Of a DNA stretch of 64,000 bases, positions 34,097 through 43,118 are shown piece after piece. Each line of letters opens with the position of its first letter. Position 1 is the first letter of the stretch. Under the pieces are notes generated by a model. It was not told where the DNA came from. It did not search any database and worked only from the letters and a program-made list of their open reading frames with translations. Source of the DNA: Bacteroidales bacterium (GTDB lineage Bacteria; Bacteroidota; Bacteroidia; Bacteroidales; UBA932); the NCBI GenBank assembly GCA_017555965.1, contig JAFZFH010000116.1, positions 1 through 64,000 of the forward strand, in the 5' to 3' direction. The position numbers and the translations under genes are program-made.

Positions 34097-37000
34097 ATGA
34101 GTATATATAGAAAAGCGGTCAATAACCCGGTGACCACCTCGCTTGTGTTCATAGCGATGGCGATCTTCGGTATTTTCTCGCTGATTAACATATCTTTGGA
34201 CAGGTTCCCGAAGTTTGATGCGAACGTCGTCATGGTCATGTCGTCGTATCCGGGAGCCAGTGCGGAGGATATCGAGACAAACCTTACAAAGGTTCTCGAG
34301 AACTCCCTTAACGGTGTGAGCGACCTCAAGGACATCAGTTCTACTTCAAAGGAAAACATCTCTCTCATCACTATGGAGTTCATCCAGGGTGTTGATATCG
34401 ATGTCGCGACAAATGATGTCCGCGATAAGCTTGACATGGTGAACTCGGTGCTTCCTGATGGAGCGACTCTTCCTGTGATCTTCAAGTTCAGTGCTGATGA
34501 CATGCCTATCATGATCATGGCGGCTACTGCACGTGAGAGCCTTCCTGCTCTTGAGAAGATTCTGGATGATAAGCTGGCAACACCTCTTGCACGTGTGTCA
34601 GGTGTGGGTACCGTATCCATCGCCGGTGCACCTCAGAGAGAGATTCAGGTATATTGCGACCCTAACAAGCTCGAGGCCTATGGCCTTACCATATCAGGTA
34701 TTTCAAGCTTGATCGCAGCTGAAAACAAGAACATCCCTTCAGGTTCCATCGATATCGGATCTAACGCATATGCTCTTCGTGTCGAGAAGGAGTTCAAGTC
34801 TGCAGAAGAGATGCTTGATATCGTGGTGGCTAATGCAAACGGAAAGACAATCTATCTTCGTGATGTTGCGCGCGTGGTTGACGGTGTCGAGGAGAGATAC
34901 CAGGAGTCTTATATCAACGGTACTCAAGGTGCTCAGATCGTGATCCAGAAGCAGGCTGACGCCAACACTGTAAATGTGATCAAGGGTGTGAAGAAGGAGC
35001 TTGAGACCATCAAGAAAGGTCTTCCTTCTGATATCGAGATCAGAACAGTCGTGGATAGCTCGGATAACATCCTCAATACACTCAACTCATTGAAGGAGAC
35101 CATTATCCTTACCTTCCTCATCGTGATGCTCGTGGTTTACCTCTTCCTTGGAAGATGGCGTGCAACCTTCATCATCGTGCTCGCGATTCCGATCTCGCTC
35201 CTTGCATCATTGATGTACCTCTGGGCTACCGGAAATACATTGAACATCGTGTCAATGTCGTCGCTTTCAATTGCCATCGGTATGGTGGTCGATGACGCGA
35301 TCGTAGTGCTTGAGAACATTTCGACACATCTCGAAAGAGGTGCCAAGCCGAAGGAGGCTGCAGTACATGCGACACAGGAGGTGGGTATCTCGGTAATCGC
35401 ATCTACTTTGACAATGCTTGCCGTATTCCTTCCGTTGACAATGATCAAGGGTATGGCAGGTCTCATGTTCAAGCAGCTAGGATGGATTACAAGTATCATC
35501 ATGATTGTCTCTACAATCGGTGCTCTTACACTTATCCCGATGCTCTGTTCGCAGTTCTTGAGATTCAAGCCTAAGCATGGTAAGCTCCATGATCTGATCT
35601 TCGGAAACTTCAACAGATTCATCGACCTCATTTCAAGAGGTTACAGCCATGTGATCAACTGGTGTGTAGGACATAGAGCAACGGTTCTGCTTGCGTCCCT
35701 CGCGGTATTTGCAGTCACAATAGGACTTCTTGCTCCTTCGTTGAAGACAGAGTTCATGCCTAAGTCGGACGACGGACGTATCACTGTTCAGCTCGAGCTT
35801 CCTGCCGGAACCGGTCAGAACGTGACAAGAGTTCTTGCTCATGAACTTCACGGAAAGTTTGCTGCAGCTGTGCCTGAAATCGTGAACTGCTCATATGCAT
35901 TCGGTCAGGCGGATACAGATAACTCTTTCGCTGCAATGCAGAACAACGGTACTCACGTCATTTCTTACAACATCAACGTTGGAAGTATGGAGCTCCGTGA
36001 GCGTTCTCTTGCTCAGATTGCAGACGAAATCCGCGCAATCCTCGCACATTATCCTGAGTTCAAGAAGGTGCGTGTGACAGAAGGCGGTCAGCAGGGTATG
36101 GGTGGTGCTTCGACAGTGGACGTGGAGATCTACGGCTACGACTTCGAGACAACAGACCAGATCGCAAAGCAGGTTCAGCAGAAGATGCTTCAGGAAGGCT
36201 CATATGCACAGGTTCTTCTCAGCCGCGATGAGTATACTCCTGAATATCAGGTGGATTTCGACCGCGAGAAACTTGCTCTTAACGGACTGAACAGTACTAC
36301 GGCAGCCTCTTATCTGAGTGCAGCAATGAACGGATCGACAATGTCATTCTACCGTGAGGATGGTGACGAGTACGATATCCGTGTGCGCTATGCTCCAGAG
36401 TTCAGAACCGGTATTGAGGATATTGAGAACATCCTTATCTACAATAACATGGGCAAGGGAGTCCGCATCAAGGATCTCGGAACAGTTGTCGAGAATCTTA
36501 CTCCTCCTTCGATTACAAGAAAGAATCGTGAGCGTCTGATCACAGTGTCGGGAGTTGTAGCAGACGGTGTCGCACTTTCTGACGCCGTCGAGCTTACAGA
36601 GGCTTCTCTTGAGGAAATGGAGATGCCATCTGAGATCATGACAAGAATCGGCGGTACATACGAAGACCAGCAGGAGATGTTCGGAGACCTCATCATGCTT
36701 CTTATCATGATCATCATACTCGTGTACATCGTGATGGCATCGCAGTTCGAGTCTTTCATGAGCCCATTCGTGATCATGTTCTCGATTCCGTTTGCATTCG
36801 TAGGTGTGCTCCTCGGACTTTGGGTTACAGGTACTGCACTCGGTGCAATGGGACTTGTCGGAATCCTTATCCTCATGGGTATCGTAGTAAAGAACGGTAT
36901 CGTGCTTATCGACTACACAATCCTTATGCGTGAGAGAGGAAAGAGTATTGAGGAGTCATGCGTCATCGCTGCCAAGTCACGTCTCCGTCCTATCCTCATG

Positions 37001-37201
37001 ACAACCCTTACTACAGTGCTCGGTATGATCCCTATGGCTGTAGGTCAGGGCGAGGGTGCTGAAATGTGGCGTTCACTCGGTATGGTTGTGGCATGGGGTC
37101 TCTCTGTGTCGACACTCGTTACCCTTGTAATCATCCCGACATTGTATGCGTCAATGTCTACATGGCAGCTTCGCCGTGCTGAGCGCAAGGCGGCAAAGTG
37201 A
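34097..37201 (+). CDS. RND family efflux pump permease (AcrB-like, HAE1)
   Basis: This 1034-residue inner-membrane proton-driven multidrug exporter has twelve transmembrane helices and two large periplasmic loops. The TM4 aspartate pair is in GMVVDDAIVVLENISTHLE (about residues 394-412), and the TM10 segment is LMGIVVKNGIVLIDY with the conserved Lys. The N-terminus has the standard AVNNPVTTSLVFIAMAIFGIFSLI helix. Substrates cannot be assigned from sequence, and many gut Bacteroidota carry several such pumps. It is cotranscribed with the TolC and MFP genes, and a small PII-like gene follows. Confidence 0.96.
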   Translation: MSIYRKAVNNPVTTSLVFIAMAIFGIFSLINISLDRFPKFDANVVMVMSSYPGASAEDIETNLTKVLENSLNGVSDLKDISSTSKENISLITMEFIQGVDIDVATNDVRDKLDMVNSVLPDGATLPVIFKFSADDMPIMIMAATARESLPALEKILDDKLATPLARVSGVGTVSIAGAPQREIQVYCDPNKLEAYGLTISGISSLIAAENKNIPSGSIDIGSNAYALRVEKEFKSAEEMLDIVVANANGKTIYLRDVARVVDGVEERYQESYINGTQGAQIVIQKQADANTVNVIKGVKKELETIKKGLPSDIEIRTVVDSSDNILNTLNSLKETIILTFLIVMLVVYLFLGRWRATFIIVLAIPISLLASLMYLWATGNTLNIVSMSSLSIAIGMVVDDAIVVLENISTHLERGAKPKEAAVHATQEVGISVIASTLTMLAVFLPLTMIKGMAGLMFKQLGWITSIIMIVSTIGALTLIPMLCSQFLRFKPKHGKLHDLIFGNFNRFIDLISRGYSHVINWCVGHRATVLLASLAVFAVTIGLLAPSLKTEFMPKSDDGRITVQLELPAGTGQNVTRVLAHELHGKFAAAVPEIVNCSYAFGQADTDNSFAAMQNNGTHVISYNINVGSMELRERSLAQIADEIRAILAHYPEFKKVRVTEGGQQGMGGASTVDVEIYGYDFETTDQIAKQVQQKMLQEGSYAQVLLSRDEYTPEYQVDFDREKLALNGLNSTTAASYLSAAMNGSTMSFYREDGDEYDIRVRYAPEFRTGIEDIENILIYNNMGKGVRIKDLGTVVENLTPPSITRKNRERLITVSGVVADGVALSDAVELTEASLEEMEMPSEIMTRIGGTYEDQQEMFGDLIMLLIMIIILVYIVMASQFESFMSPFVIMFSIPFAFVGVLLGLWVTGTALGAMGLVGILILMGIVVKNGIVLIDYTILMRERGKSIEESCVIAAKSRLRPILMTTLTTVLGMIPMAVGQGEGAEMWRSLGMVVAWGLSVSTLVTLVIIPTLYASMSTWQLRRAERKAAK

Positions 37202-37242
37202 CAAGTTGACAATCGTAAAACAAGGAAATTACATTGAAAAAT

Positions 37243-37536
37243 ATGAAAGGAATTTTTATAGCATACGACCAGGCATATAACATGGAGATCGCTGATGTTC
37301 TTGAGGCTCTCGGATGTAAGGGATTCACTATGTGGCAGGACATTGCCGGCCGCGGCGGATATACCGGAGAACCGCATCTCGGAAATCATGCATGGCCGAC
37401 CATGAACAATGCAATCCTGACATTTGTACCTGATGAAAAGGTAGATGAGATCCTTTCAAGGCTTCGTGCAATGGATGAGGAAACACCTGATCTCGGCATC
37501 AGAGCCTTTGCTTGGAATGTAGAAAAATACTACTAA
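37243..37536 (+). CDS. PG0541-like RND-associated PII-fold protein
   Basis: This 97-residue cytoplasmic protein (ATG 37243; a TTG nine bases upstream is unlikely) follows the RND pump by 41 bases. It resembles the Porphyromonas PG0541 family of small transporter-associated proteins, distantly like PII signalling proteins: KGIFIAYDQAYNMEIADVLEALGCKGFTMWQDIAGRG, then HAWPTMNNAILTFVPDEKVDEILSRLR. The ferredoxin-like beta-alpha-beta pattern with a flexible central loop suits a small-ligand sensor. It may report metabolic state to the pump, but this is inference. An ATP-binding motif is not obvious. Confidence 0.75.
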   Translation: MKGIFIAYDQAYNMEIADVLEALGCKGFTMWQDIAGRGGYTGEPHLGNHAWPTMNNAILTFVPDEKVDEILSRLRAMDEETPDLGIRAFAWNVEKYY

Positions 37537-37559
37537 GTAAAAACAGGTATCATTATTGT

Positions 37560-37597
37560 AATTCCAGTCGTAAATTTTTATATTTGCGACTGGAATT
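37560..37597 (+). terminator. Hairpin enclosing the trxA promoter
   Basis: AATTCCAGTCG (37560-37570) and CGACTGGAATT (37587-37597) are perfect 11-bp arms. The downstream flank is TTTATTTTTTAA, so the structure can terminate the efflux operon. The 16-nt loop contains the trxA -7 element. Confidence 0.7.
37579..37586 (+). promoter_or_regulatory. -7 promoter element of trxA
   Basis: TATATTTG lies 27 bases before the trxA ATG. It sits exactly inside the loop of the hairpin whose arms are at 37560-37570 and 37587-37597. Confidence 0.65.
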
Positions 37598-37613
37598 TTT
37601 ATTTTTTAATGCT

Positions 37614-37928
37614 ATGGCACACGTAATTACTGATGCGAATTTCGCAGAAACTTTGAATACTGACAAGCCTGTTCTCGTTGATTTCTGGGCTACATGGTGC
37701 GGACCATGCAAGGCTATTGCACCTATCGTTGAGGAGATCGCTGCTGAATACGAAGGCAAGGCAGTCGTTTGCAAATGCAATGTTGACGATTGTGATGATG
37801 CTCCGATGAACTATAATATCAGAAGCATTCCTACCCTTCTTTTCTTCAAGAACGGTGAGCTTGCTGACAGACATGTCGGAGTGATTTCAAAGGCAGACCT
37901 TGCAGCAAAGCTTGATGCATTGATGTAA
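37614..37928 (+). CDS. trxA: Thioredoxin
   Basis: This 104-residue thioredoxin is a cytoplasmic disulfide reductase that also serves many reductive enzymes. The active site is FWATWCGPCKAIAP (about residues 23-36), and the cis-proline loop is RSIPTLLFFKNGE (about 69-81). Start ATG 37614 is the one after the promoter. Extra Cys residues occur in VVCKCNVDDCDDA (about 52-64), which is somewhat unusual. Confidence 0.95.
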   Translation: MAHVITDANFAETLNTDKPVLVDFWATWCGPCKAIAPIVEEIAAEYEGKAVVCKCNVDDCDDAPMNYNIRSIPTLLFFKNGELADRHVGVISKADLAAKLDALM

Positions 37929-37941
37929 TTTGAATTGAGTC

Positions 37942-38538
37942 ATGAAAAGATTACTTGTCGTCATTGCCGCCGTTCTGGTGGCAATGTCATCTTCAGCCCA
38001 AGGAAAATTCGGCGTTACGGCAGGTGTGAACTTCAATGCTGCCAGCATTGATGGCATACAGACTGAGTCTAAGGCCGGATGGAATGCCGGCGTAACATAT
38101 GCCGTCAATCTGCCGTTAGGTTTTTCCATTCAGCCATCATTGGTCTATACTCAGAAAAACGCTTCTCTGGTAGCTCAGGATTTCGGATTCTTTGATGATG
38201 TAGTAGCCAATGATCTGGTTCAGAGTGTGGGTTCTCTGATTCTTCCTGTTTCAGTGCAGTGGGGTCCGGACCTTATCGTCGCACGGCCGTTTTTTGACGT
38301 TACACCATATGTGGGATATTCGTTGTCAAACAAGCTTAAGGGAGAGGCATCCGGACTTTCCGGTGTAATTGACGGTAAGAACTCGTTGGAATATGGACTT
38401 GGAATTGGCGCCGGTCTTGACGTATGGAGGCTACAGGCTATCGTGCGTTACAACTGGAATTTCGGAACAATGGGAATTCTCAAGACGGACAGTCTTGATT
38501 ATGGGGGGCTTTCAGTCAGTGTTGCATTCTTCTTCTAA
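37942..38538 (+). CDS. Outer membrane beta-barrel protein (PorT/OmpA-like)
   Basis: This 198-residue secreted barrel protein has a signal peptide (RLLVVIAAVLVAMSSSA, cleavage before QG), then alternating strands such as KFGVTAGVNFNAASID, GFSIQPSLVYTQ, PYVGYSLSNKL and the terminal GLSVSVAFFF ending in an aromatic residue. It is the size of an eight-stranded barrel and resembles the PorT family of Bacteroidota porin-like proteins. Specific function unknown. It follows trxA by 13 bases and precedes the LOG gene by nine. Confidence 0.8.
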   Translation: MKRLLVVIAAVLVAMSSSAQGKFGVTAGVNFNAASIDGIQTESKAGWNAGVTYAVNLPLGFSIQPSLVYTQKNASLVAQDFGFFDDVVANDLVQSVGSLILPVSVQWGPDLIVARPFFDVTPYVGYSLSNKLKGEASGLSGVIDGKNSLEYGLGIGAGLDVWRLQAIVRYNWNFGTMGILKTDSLDYGGLSVSVAFFF

Positions 38539-38547
38539 GATAAAGTA

Positions 38548-39081
38548 ATGAAAGGAAAAATAGCGGTGTTCTGCTCCGCAAGTTTTGAAATAGATCCTAA
38601 ATATAACAAAGTCGCCCGTGAATTTGTACGGGCGGCTTCGTTGTCTGGATACGGTATAGTGACCGGAGGTACTGTAAAGGGTACAATGGGTGTTGTTTCC
38701 GACGAACTTGTTGCTGTCGGTGGCTATCATCGTGGCGTGATTCCTCGTTTTATGGAAAAGTTGGTCTATCCGGATCTTACTGAGGTCATCTGGACAGATA
38801 CAATGGCAGAAAGAAAGATCCGTCTGAGAGAGGATACCTTTGCAGTTGTTGCACTTCCTGGCGGAATCGGTACTTTGGACGAGATTATGGATACGTTTGC
38901 ATGTATATATCTGAAACAGTATGACGGACGTATCTATGTCCTGAACTACGAGGGTTTCTATGAGCCGTTGAGGAATCTTCTTCAGCATTATGTGGATGAG
39001 AAGATGCTTCCGAAGGAAGCGATGTCAAACATAAGATTTGCAGATACTCCTGAGCATCTGCTGGAAATGTTACAGGAATAA
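38548..39081 (+). CDS. LOG family / TIGR00730 Rossmann-fold protein
   Basis: This 177-residue protein of the LOG (LONELY GUY) family is a nucleoside-5'-monophosphate phosphoribohydrolase, often misnamed lysine decarboxylase. The signature LPGGIGTLDEI (PGGxGTxxE) is at about residues 109-119, and the nucleotide-binding GYGIVTGGTVKGTMGVVSDEL is at about 35-55. In bacteria it probably recycles nucleotides or makes cytokinin-like bases. One base separates its stop from the start of the polyprenyl synthase gene. Confidence 0.92.
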   Translation: MKGKIAVFCSASFEIDPKYNKVAREFVRAASLSGYGIVTGGTVKGTMGVVSDELVAVGGYHRGVIPRFMEKLVYPDLTEVIWTDTMAERKIRLREDTFAVVALPGGIGTLDEIMDTFACIYLKQYDGRIYVLNYEGFYEPLRNLLQHYVDEKMLPKEAMSNIRFADTPEHLLEMLQE

Positions 39082-39082
39082 G

Positions 39083-40066
39083 ATGGATATAAAGGCAATA
39101 AAGGAATATCTCGGCGTTGATTGGCTGGCTGTGCAGAATCAGATATCGTCTTCTCTGAAGAGTGATATCGGTCTCTTGAATGCGACCAATGATTCTATTC
39201 TTGCGCATTCGGGAAAGCAGCTTCGTCCTATGTTGGCGCTTCTGATGGCCAAGGCATGTTCGGGTGGGTCGGTTTCTGATGCGGCGATAAAATATGCTGC
39301 AGCTTCGGAACTGCTTCATAATGCTACACTTCTTCATGATGATGTGGCTGATGACAGTGACAAGCGTCGAGGGGTGCCTACCATCATGTCTCTTATGGGA
39401 CCGGCGGTTTCGGTCCTGGTAGGAGATTACTGGCTTGTGAAGGCGATGGAACTGATCCTGGACGTTTCTGATGATTCTGCAAAAGTGATGAGGATCTATG
39501 CTAAGACCTTGAGCGACCTTGCCGAGGGAGAGATGCTTCAGCTGCAGAAGGCTCAGAAGGGTGACACGGATGAGAGGGATTATCTTAGAATCATATATAA
39601 CAAGACGGCCTCTCTTTTTGAAGCCTCTTGTGTTTCTGCTGCCATTTCTGCCGACGCTTCGGAGGAGATGGTAAAGGCTGCAAAAGATTATGCTGTAGCT
39701 TTGGGCATTGCCTTCCAGATCAAGGATGACATATTGGACTATGTCGGAACTGATGCAGTCGGCAAGCCGCTCGGAGCAGATATTCTTGAGCAGAAGATAA
39801 CAATGCCTCTTCTCGGTGCGATGGCAAATGCCGGCAGCCAGAAGGAGCAGGAGGTAAGGACAAAGATTTATGACATAGTTTCTCATCCGGAGTACAGGGA
39901 TGAGATCGTTCAGTTCGTGAAGGATAACGGCGGCCTGGAATACGCAGTGTCGAGGCTCAATTCATATGTCGAATCCGCGGTCGGAGCATTGAACATGTTC
40001 CCGGCTTCTGTGGCTAAGGACAGCCTTGTTGAGCTTGCGCATTTTACAGCCGATAGAGTGATGTAA
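39083..40066 (+). CDS. Polyprenyl (all-trans) diphosphate synthase
   Basis: This 327-residue trans-prenyltransferase adds isopentenyl units to make a long-chain isoprenoid, probably the menaquinone side chain. Start ATG 39083 follows the LOG stop. The first aspartate-rich motif is LLHDDVADDSDKRRG (about residues 87-101), followed by GDYWLVKAMEL. The second is AFQIKDDILDYVG (DDxxD, about 210-222). The residues setting chain length cannot be read with certainty. Its stop overlaps the holB start by one base (TAATG). Confidence 0.92.
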   Translation: MDIKAIKEYLGVDWLAVQNQISSSLKSDIGLLNATNDSILAHSGKQLRPMLALLMAKACSGGSVSDAAIKYAAASELLHNATLLHDDVADDSDKRRGVPTIMSLMGPAVSVLVGDYWLVKAMELILDVSDDSAKVMRIYAKTLSDLAEGEMLQLQKAQKGDTDERDYLRIIYNKTASLFEASCVSAAISADASEEMVKAAKDYAVALGIAFQIKDDILDYVGTDAVGKPLGADILEQKITMPLLGAMANAGSQKEQEVRTKIYDIVSHPEYRDEIVQFVKDNGGLEYAVSRLNSYVESAVGALNMFPASVAKDSLVELAHFTADRVM

Positions 40067-41121
40067 TGAGATTTGCTGACGTCATAGGAAATAAGACTGC
40101 GGCTGATGCCTTGTTGACCATGGCGGACAGCGGCAGGGTTGCTCATGCGATGCTGTTTTATGAGAATGAGGGCTGTGGGGCACTCCCTCTGGCTCTTGCC
40201 TATATCCAGTATCTGAACTGCAGCAATCCTCATGATGGTGATTCCTGCGGAGAGTGTCCTTCGTGTCGTCAGATGGCGAAACTTGTACATCCCGACGTTC
40301 ATTTTGTCTTTCCGGTCAACAAAGGACCAAAAACTTCCGATGACAAGCCGACATCGGAATCATATATAAAATATTGGCGTGAACTGGTTCTGGCAAATCC
40401 ATACTTCAAGGAGGCAGATCTCCAGAAGGCGATTGGCATAGAAAGCAAGAGCGGCCTTATCGCTGTGGCTGAAGCCAGGCATATCATCAGCAGGTTGTCG
40501 CTGACTGCCGTTGCTGACGGATATAAGGCTGTGATTTTCTATCTGCCTGAGAAGATGAATCAGGAGACAGCAAACAGGCTTCTTAAGATGGTCGAGGAAC
40601 CGCCTGAAAAGACAGTCTTCATATTCATAACGCATGCGCCTGAAAAGGTGCTTCAGACCATATTCTCCCGCTGTCAGAGCCTTCGTGTCCTGCCTTTGAG
40701 CAAGGATGAGATTGCTGCGGTACGCGCTATGGCTCCGAAGGAGGACAGGGAGGAGTATGACAGATTCATGGAATTGTTCTCCGATCTCATGAATTCCATT
40801 GTGTCCAGGGATCTCTATGCTGCTTTGGAATGCGGAGAGCAGGTCGCATCCCTTGAATCGCGCGAAAAACAGAAAGGTTTTTGTACCTTTGCAGGAGAAT
40901 GTATCAGAAAGATATTCATGCTTCAGCAGAAGCTGCAGCAGATTGCCGATATTCCTGAGGAGGAAGAGGCGTTCTATTCCGCTATGGCGGACAAGTGCGG
41001 CAAGAAGTTCTGCTCGAAGACGATAACAAATATAGAGAAGGTCTCATATATGATAGACAGGAACGTGAATTCCAAGATCCTGTTCTGTGACCTTGTCAAC
41101 CGTATGTTTTTAAGTGTATGA
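40066..41121 (+). CDS. holB: DNA polymerase III subunit delta'
   Basis: HolB is the delta' clamp-loader subunit, 351 residues. A start like RFADVIGNKTAADALLTMADSGRVAHAMLFYENEG is typical. The P-loop position is degenerate (YENEGCGALPLA), as usual for delta', which does not hydrolyse ATP. The zinc module is CSNPHDGDSCGECPSCRQM (about residues 46-64). The VEEPPEKTVFIFITHAPEKVLQTIFSRCQ segment carries the sensor region with the SRC motif. It overlaps the genes on both sides by 1 and 4 bases. Confidence 0.92.
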   Translation: MRFADVIGNKTAADALLTMADSGRVAHAMLFYENEGCGALPLALAYIQYLNCSNPHDGDSCGECPSCRQMAKLVHPDVHFVFPVNKGPKTSDDKPTSESYIKYWRELVLANPYFKEADLQKAIGIESKSGLIAVAEARHIISRLSLTAVADGYKAVIFYLPEKMNQETANRLLKMVEEPPEKTVFIFITHAPEKVLQTIFSRCQSLRVLPLSKDEIAAVRAMAPKEDREEYDRFMELFSDLMNSIVSRDLYAALECGEQVASLESREKQKGFCTFAGECIRKIFMLQQKLQQIADIPEEEEAFYSAMADKCGKKFCSKTITNIEKVSYMIDRNVNSKILFCDLVNRMFLSV

Positions 41122-42314
41122 CAGAATCATCAGAATCAAAGAAATATGACTGTTCCAGAGGATGTGTGGTTGAGCGTGCCGAGTCAGGTGAGCTCGAATG
41201 TACATATCGTCAGGGATGCTGCAAGCTGGAAGTCTATGACTGGCTTGCAGGAGTAAGTCAGGAACAGTTCAGGGAGTATTTTGAAGTACGTTTCAAGAAT
41301 ACTCGAAAAGGAATATACAGAAATGCTTCAGGACAGAGCATCAAGACTGGTGATCTGGTCATTGTTGAGGCTGCCAATGGACATGATCTGGGTATCGTGA
41401 CATTGGAAGGACCTATTGTCGGACGTCAGATGAAGTCCAAGAGGGTCAATCCTGAGACTTTCGAGTTCAAGAAGATATATCGCAAGGCCAAGCTGTTCGA
41501 TGTCGAGAAATGGCAGGAGGCCATTGCTCGTGAGCACGAGACAATGATCCGTTCTAGGCAGATCGCCGCAGAACTTGGTCTCGACATGAAGATCGGTGAT
41601 GTGGAATTCCAGGGTGATGGAACAAAGGCTATCTTCTATTATATCGCAGACGGCCGTGTCGACTTCAGACAGCTTATCAAGGTCTTTGCTGAAGAGTTCC
41701 GTATCCGAATTGAGATGAAGCAGATCGGTGCCCGTCAGGAGGCCGGTCTTATCGGCGGATTGGGCGTGTGCGGACGTGAGCTCTGCTGTTCGAACTATAT
41801 TTCAAGTTTCCAGTCAATCACGACTTCTGCTGCACGTTGCCAGGATCTGTCGCTCAATCCTCAGAAGCTTGCAGGTCAGTGCGGCAAGCTGAAGTGCTGT
41901 CTCAACTATGAGACTGCTGCGTATATGGATGCCCAGTCAAGAATTCCTAAGGTATACAATCCATTGGAGTTTGAGGATGGCCTTGCATATCTGATGAAGA
42001 CGGATATCCTTCGTGAGATCATGTACTTCTCATATGATCCTCAGTCACTTGCGAACCTTTATCCTCTTTATGCCGAGGATGTATGGGATATTATCCGAAT
42101 GAACCGCAATGGCGAGAAGCCGGCTTCATTGAAGGATGATACCGCACAGGTTGCTCCTGAGTTTGTTACAGCTGTGGGAGATGATGCCATCAACCGTTTT
42201 GATGAGGCGCGCAAACGCAAGAAAAAGAAGAAGTCACGCAGCGGTGGCGGACAGAAGAAGCAGGGAAACGGAAAGAATAATCAGCAGAAGCATGGGAAAG
42301 GACAAACTTCGTAA
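41118..42314 (+). CDS. ricT: PSP1 domain protein (RicT/YaaT-like)
   Basis: This 398-residue PSP1-domain protein corresponds to RicT (YaaT) of Bacillus, part of an iron-sulfur-containing complex affecting RNA maturation; holB-ricT adjacency is conserved. The PSP1 core runs from VRFKNTRKGIYRN to about residue 200. Two Cys clusters are visible, GLGVCGRELCCSNY and GQCGKLKCCLNYE, the probable Fe-S ligands, with further Cys at the N-terminus (DCSRGC, YRQGCC). The C-terminal 30 residues are a Lys/Gly/Gln-rich tail that likely binds nucleic acid. It overlaps holB by four bases and trmB by 23. Confidence 0.9.
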   Translation: MTESSESKKYDCSRGCVVERAESGELECTYRQGCCKLEVYDWLAGVSQEQFREYFEVRFKNTRKGIYRNASGQSIKTGDLVIVEAANGHDLGIVTLEGPIVGRQMKSKRVNPETFEFKKIYRKAKLFDVEKWQEAIAREHETMIRSRQIAAELGLDMKIGDVEFQGDGTKAIFYYIADGRVDFRQLIKVFAEEFRIRIEMKQIGARQEAGLIGGLGVCGRELCCSNYISSFQSITTSAARCQDLSLNPQKLAGQCGKLKCCLNYETAAYMDAQSRIPKVYNPLEFEDGLAYLMKTDILREIMYFSYDPQSLANLYPLYAEDVWDIIRMNRNGEKPASLKDDTAQVAPEFVTAVGDDAINRFDEARKRKKKKKSRSGGGQKKQGNGKNNQQKHGKGQTS

Positions 42315-43116
42315 ATTCAAGGAGAACGAGAACTTCAGATGTCTGGTTCAGCCGGCTACGTCTGAAGTCTTGAACTGTGATCATCCGTTGAAGGGAAATT
42401 GGGGACGTGATTTCTTTGGCAATGACAACCCGATAATTCTTGAGCTCGGATGTGGAAAGGGTGATTATACTGTCGACCTTGCGGAACGTAATCCTTCGTT
42501 CAATTATATAGGTGTCGACATCAAGGGTGCACGTCTCTGGAAAGGTGCCAAATATGCTGAAGAGCATGGCCTGAAGAATGTCGGTTTCCTCCGTACACGC
42601 ATCGAATTCATCGAGTCTCTTTTTGCTGCCGGTGAGGTTGCTGAAATCTGGATAACATTTGCGGATCCTCAGATCGGCCGTGAAAAGAAGCGTCTTACTG
42701 CACCCCTTTTCATGAACCGCTACCGTAACTTCCTCAAGAAGGAGGGAATTGTGCATCTGAAGACAGACAGCAGATACCTGCATGAGTATTCCCGTGCAAT
42801 GGCGGAACAGAATGACTTGAAGATACTTGCTTGTGCTACAGATATTTATGGTGCAGACAGAGAGCGTCTTTACGAGAGCGGACTTTCGTCTCTCTGCGGA
42901 AGCGACGCCGTAGACGCCTTGTTTGAAGTACAGACTTTCTATGAGTCTCAGTATCTTGCACAGGGCTTTGAAATCACCTATCTCTCCTTCCTCGCCGATC
43001 ATGAGGGACCATACGTAAGTCCTGAGTGGGAAGAGGATAAATGGAAGGACGAAGGACACCACTTCGTGATTCCTTCAGGTCTTCCGGTGGCTTCTAAATT
43101 CTATCCGGAGGGATAA
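42292..43116 (+). CDS. trmB: tRNA (guanine(46)-N7)-methyltransferase
   Basis: TrmB makes m7G46 in the variable loop of tRNAs. From ATG 42292 it is 274 residues, with the start inside the ricT tail (23-base overlap). SAM motif I is ILELGCGKGDYTVDLA (about residues 39-54), then NYIGVDIKGARLWKGAKYA. The family-specific WITFADPQIGREKKRL (usually FPDPWPKKRH) and KTDSRYLHEYS are present. A longer frame opens upstream but is ricT shadow. Confidence 0.93.
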   Translation: MGKDKLRKFKENENFRCLVQPATSEVLNCDHPLKGNWGRDFFGNDNPIILELGCGKGDYTVDLAERNPSFNYIGVDIKGARLWKGAKYAEEHGLKNVGFLRTRIEFIESLFAAGEVAEIWITFADPQIGREKKRLTAPLFMNRYRNFLKKEGIVHLKTDSRYLHEYSRAMAEQNDLKILACATDIYGADRERLYESGLSSLCGSDAVDALFEVQTFYESQYLAQGFEITYLSFLADHEGPYVSPEWEEDKWKDEGHHFVIPSGLPVASKFYPEG

Positions 43117-43118
43117 TT

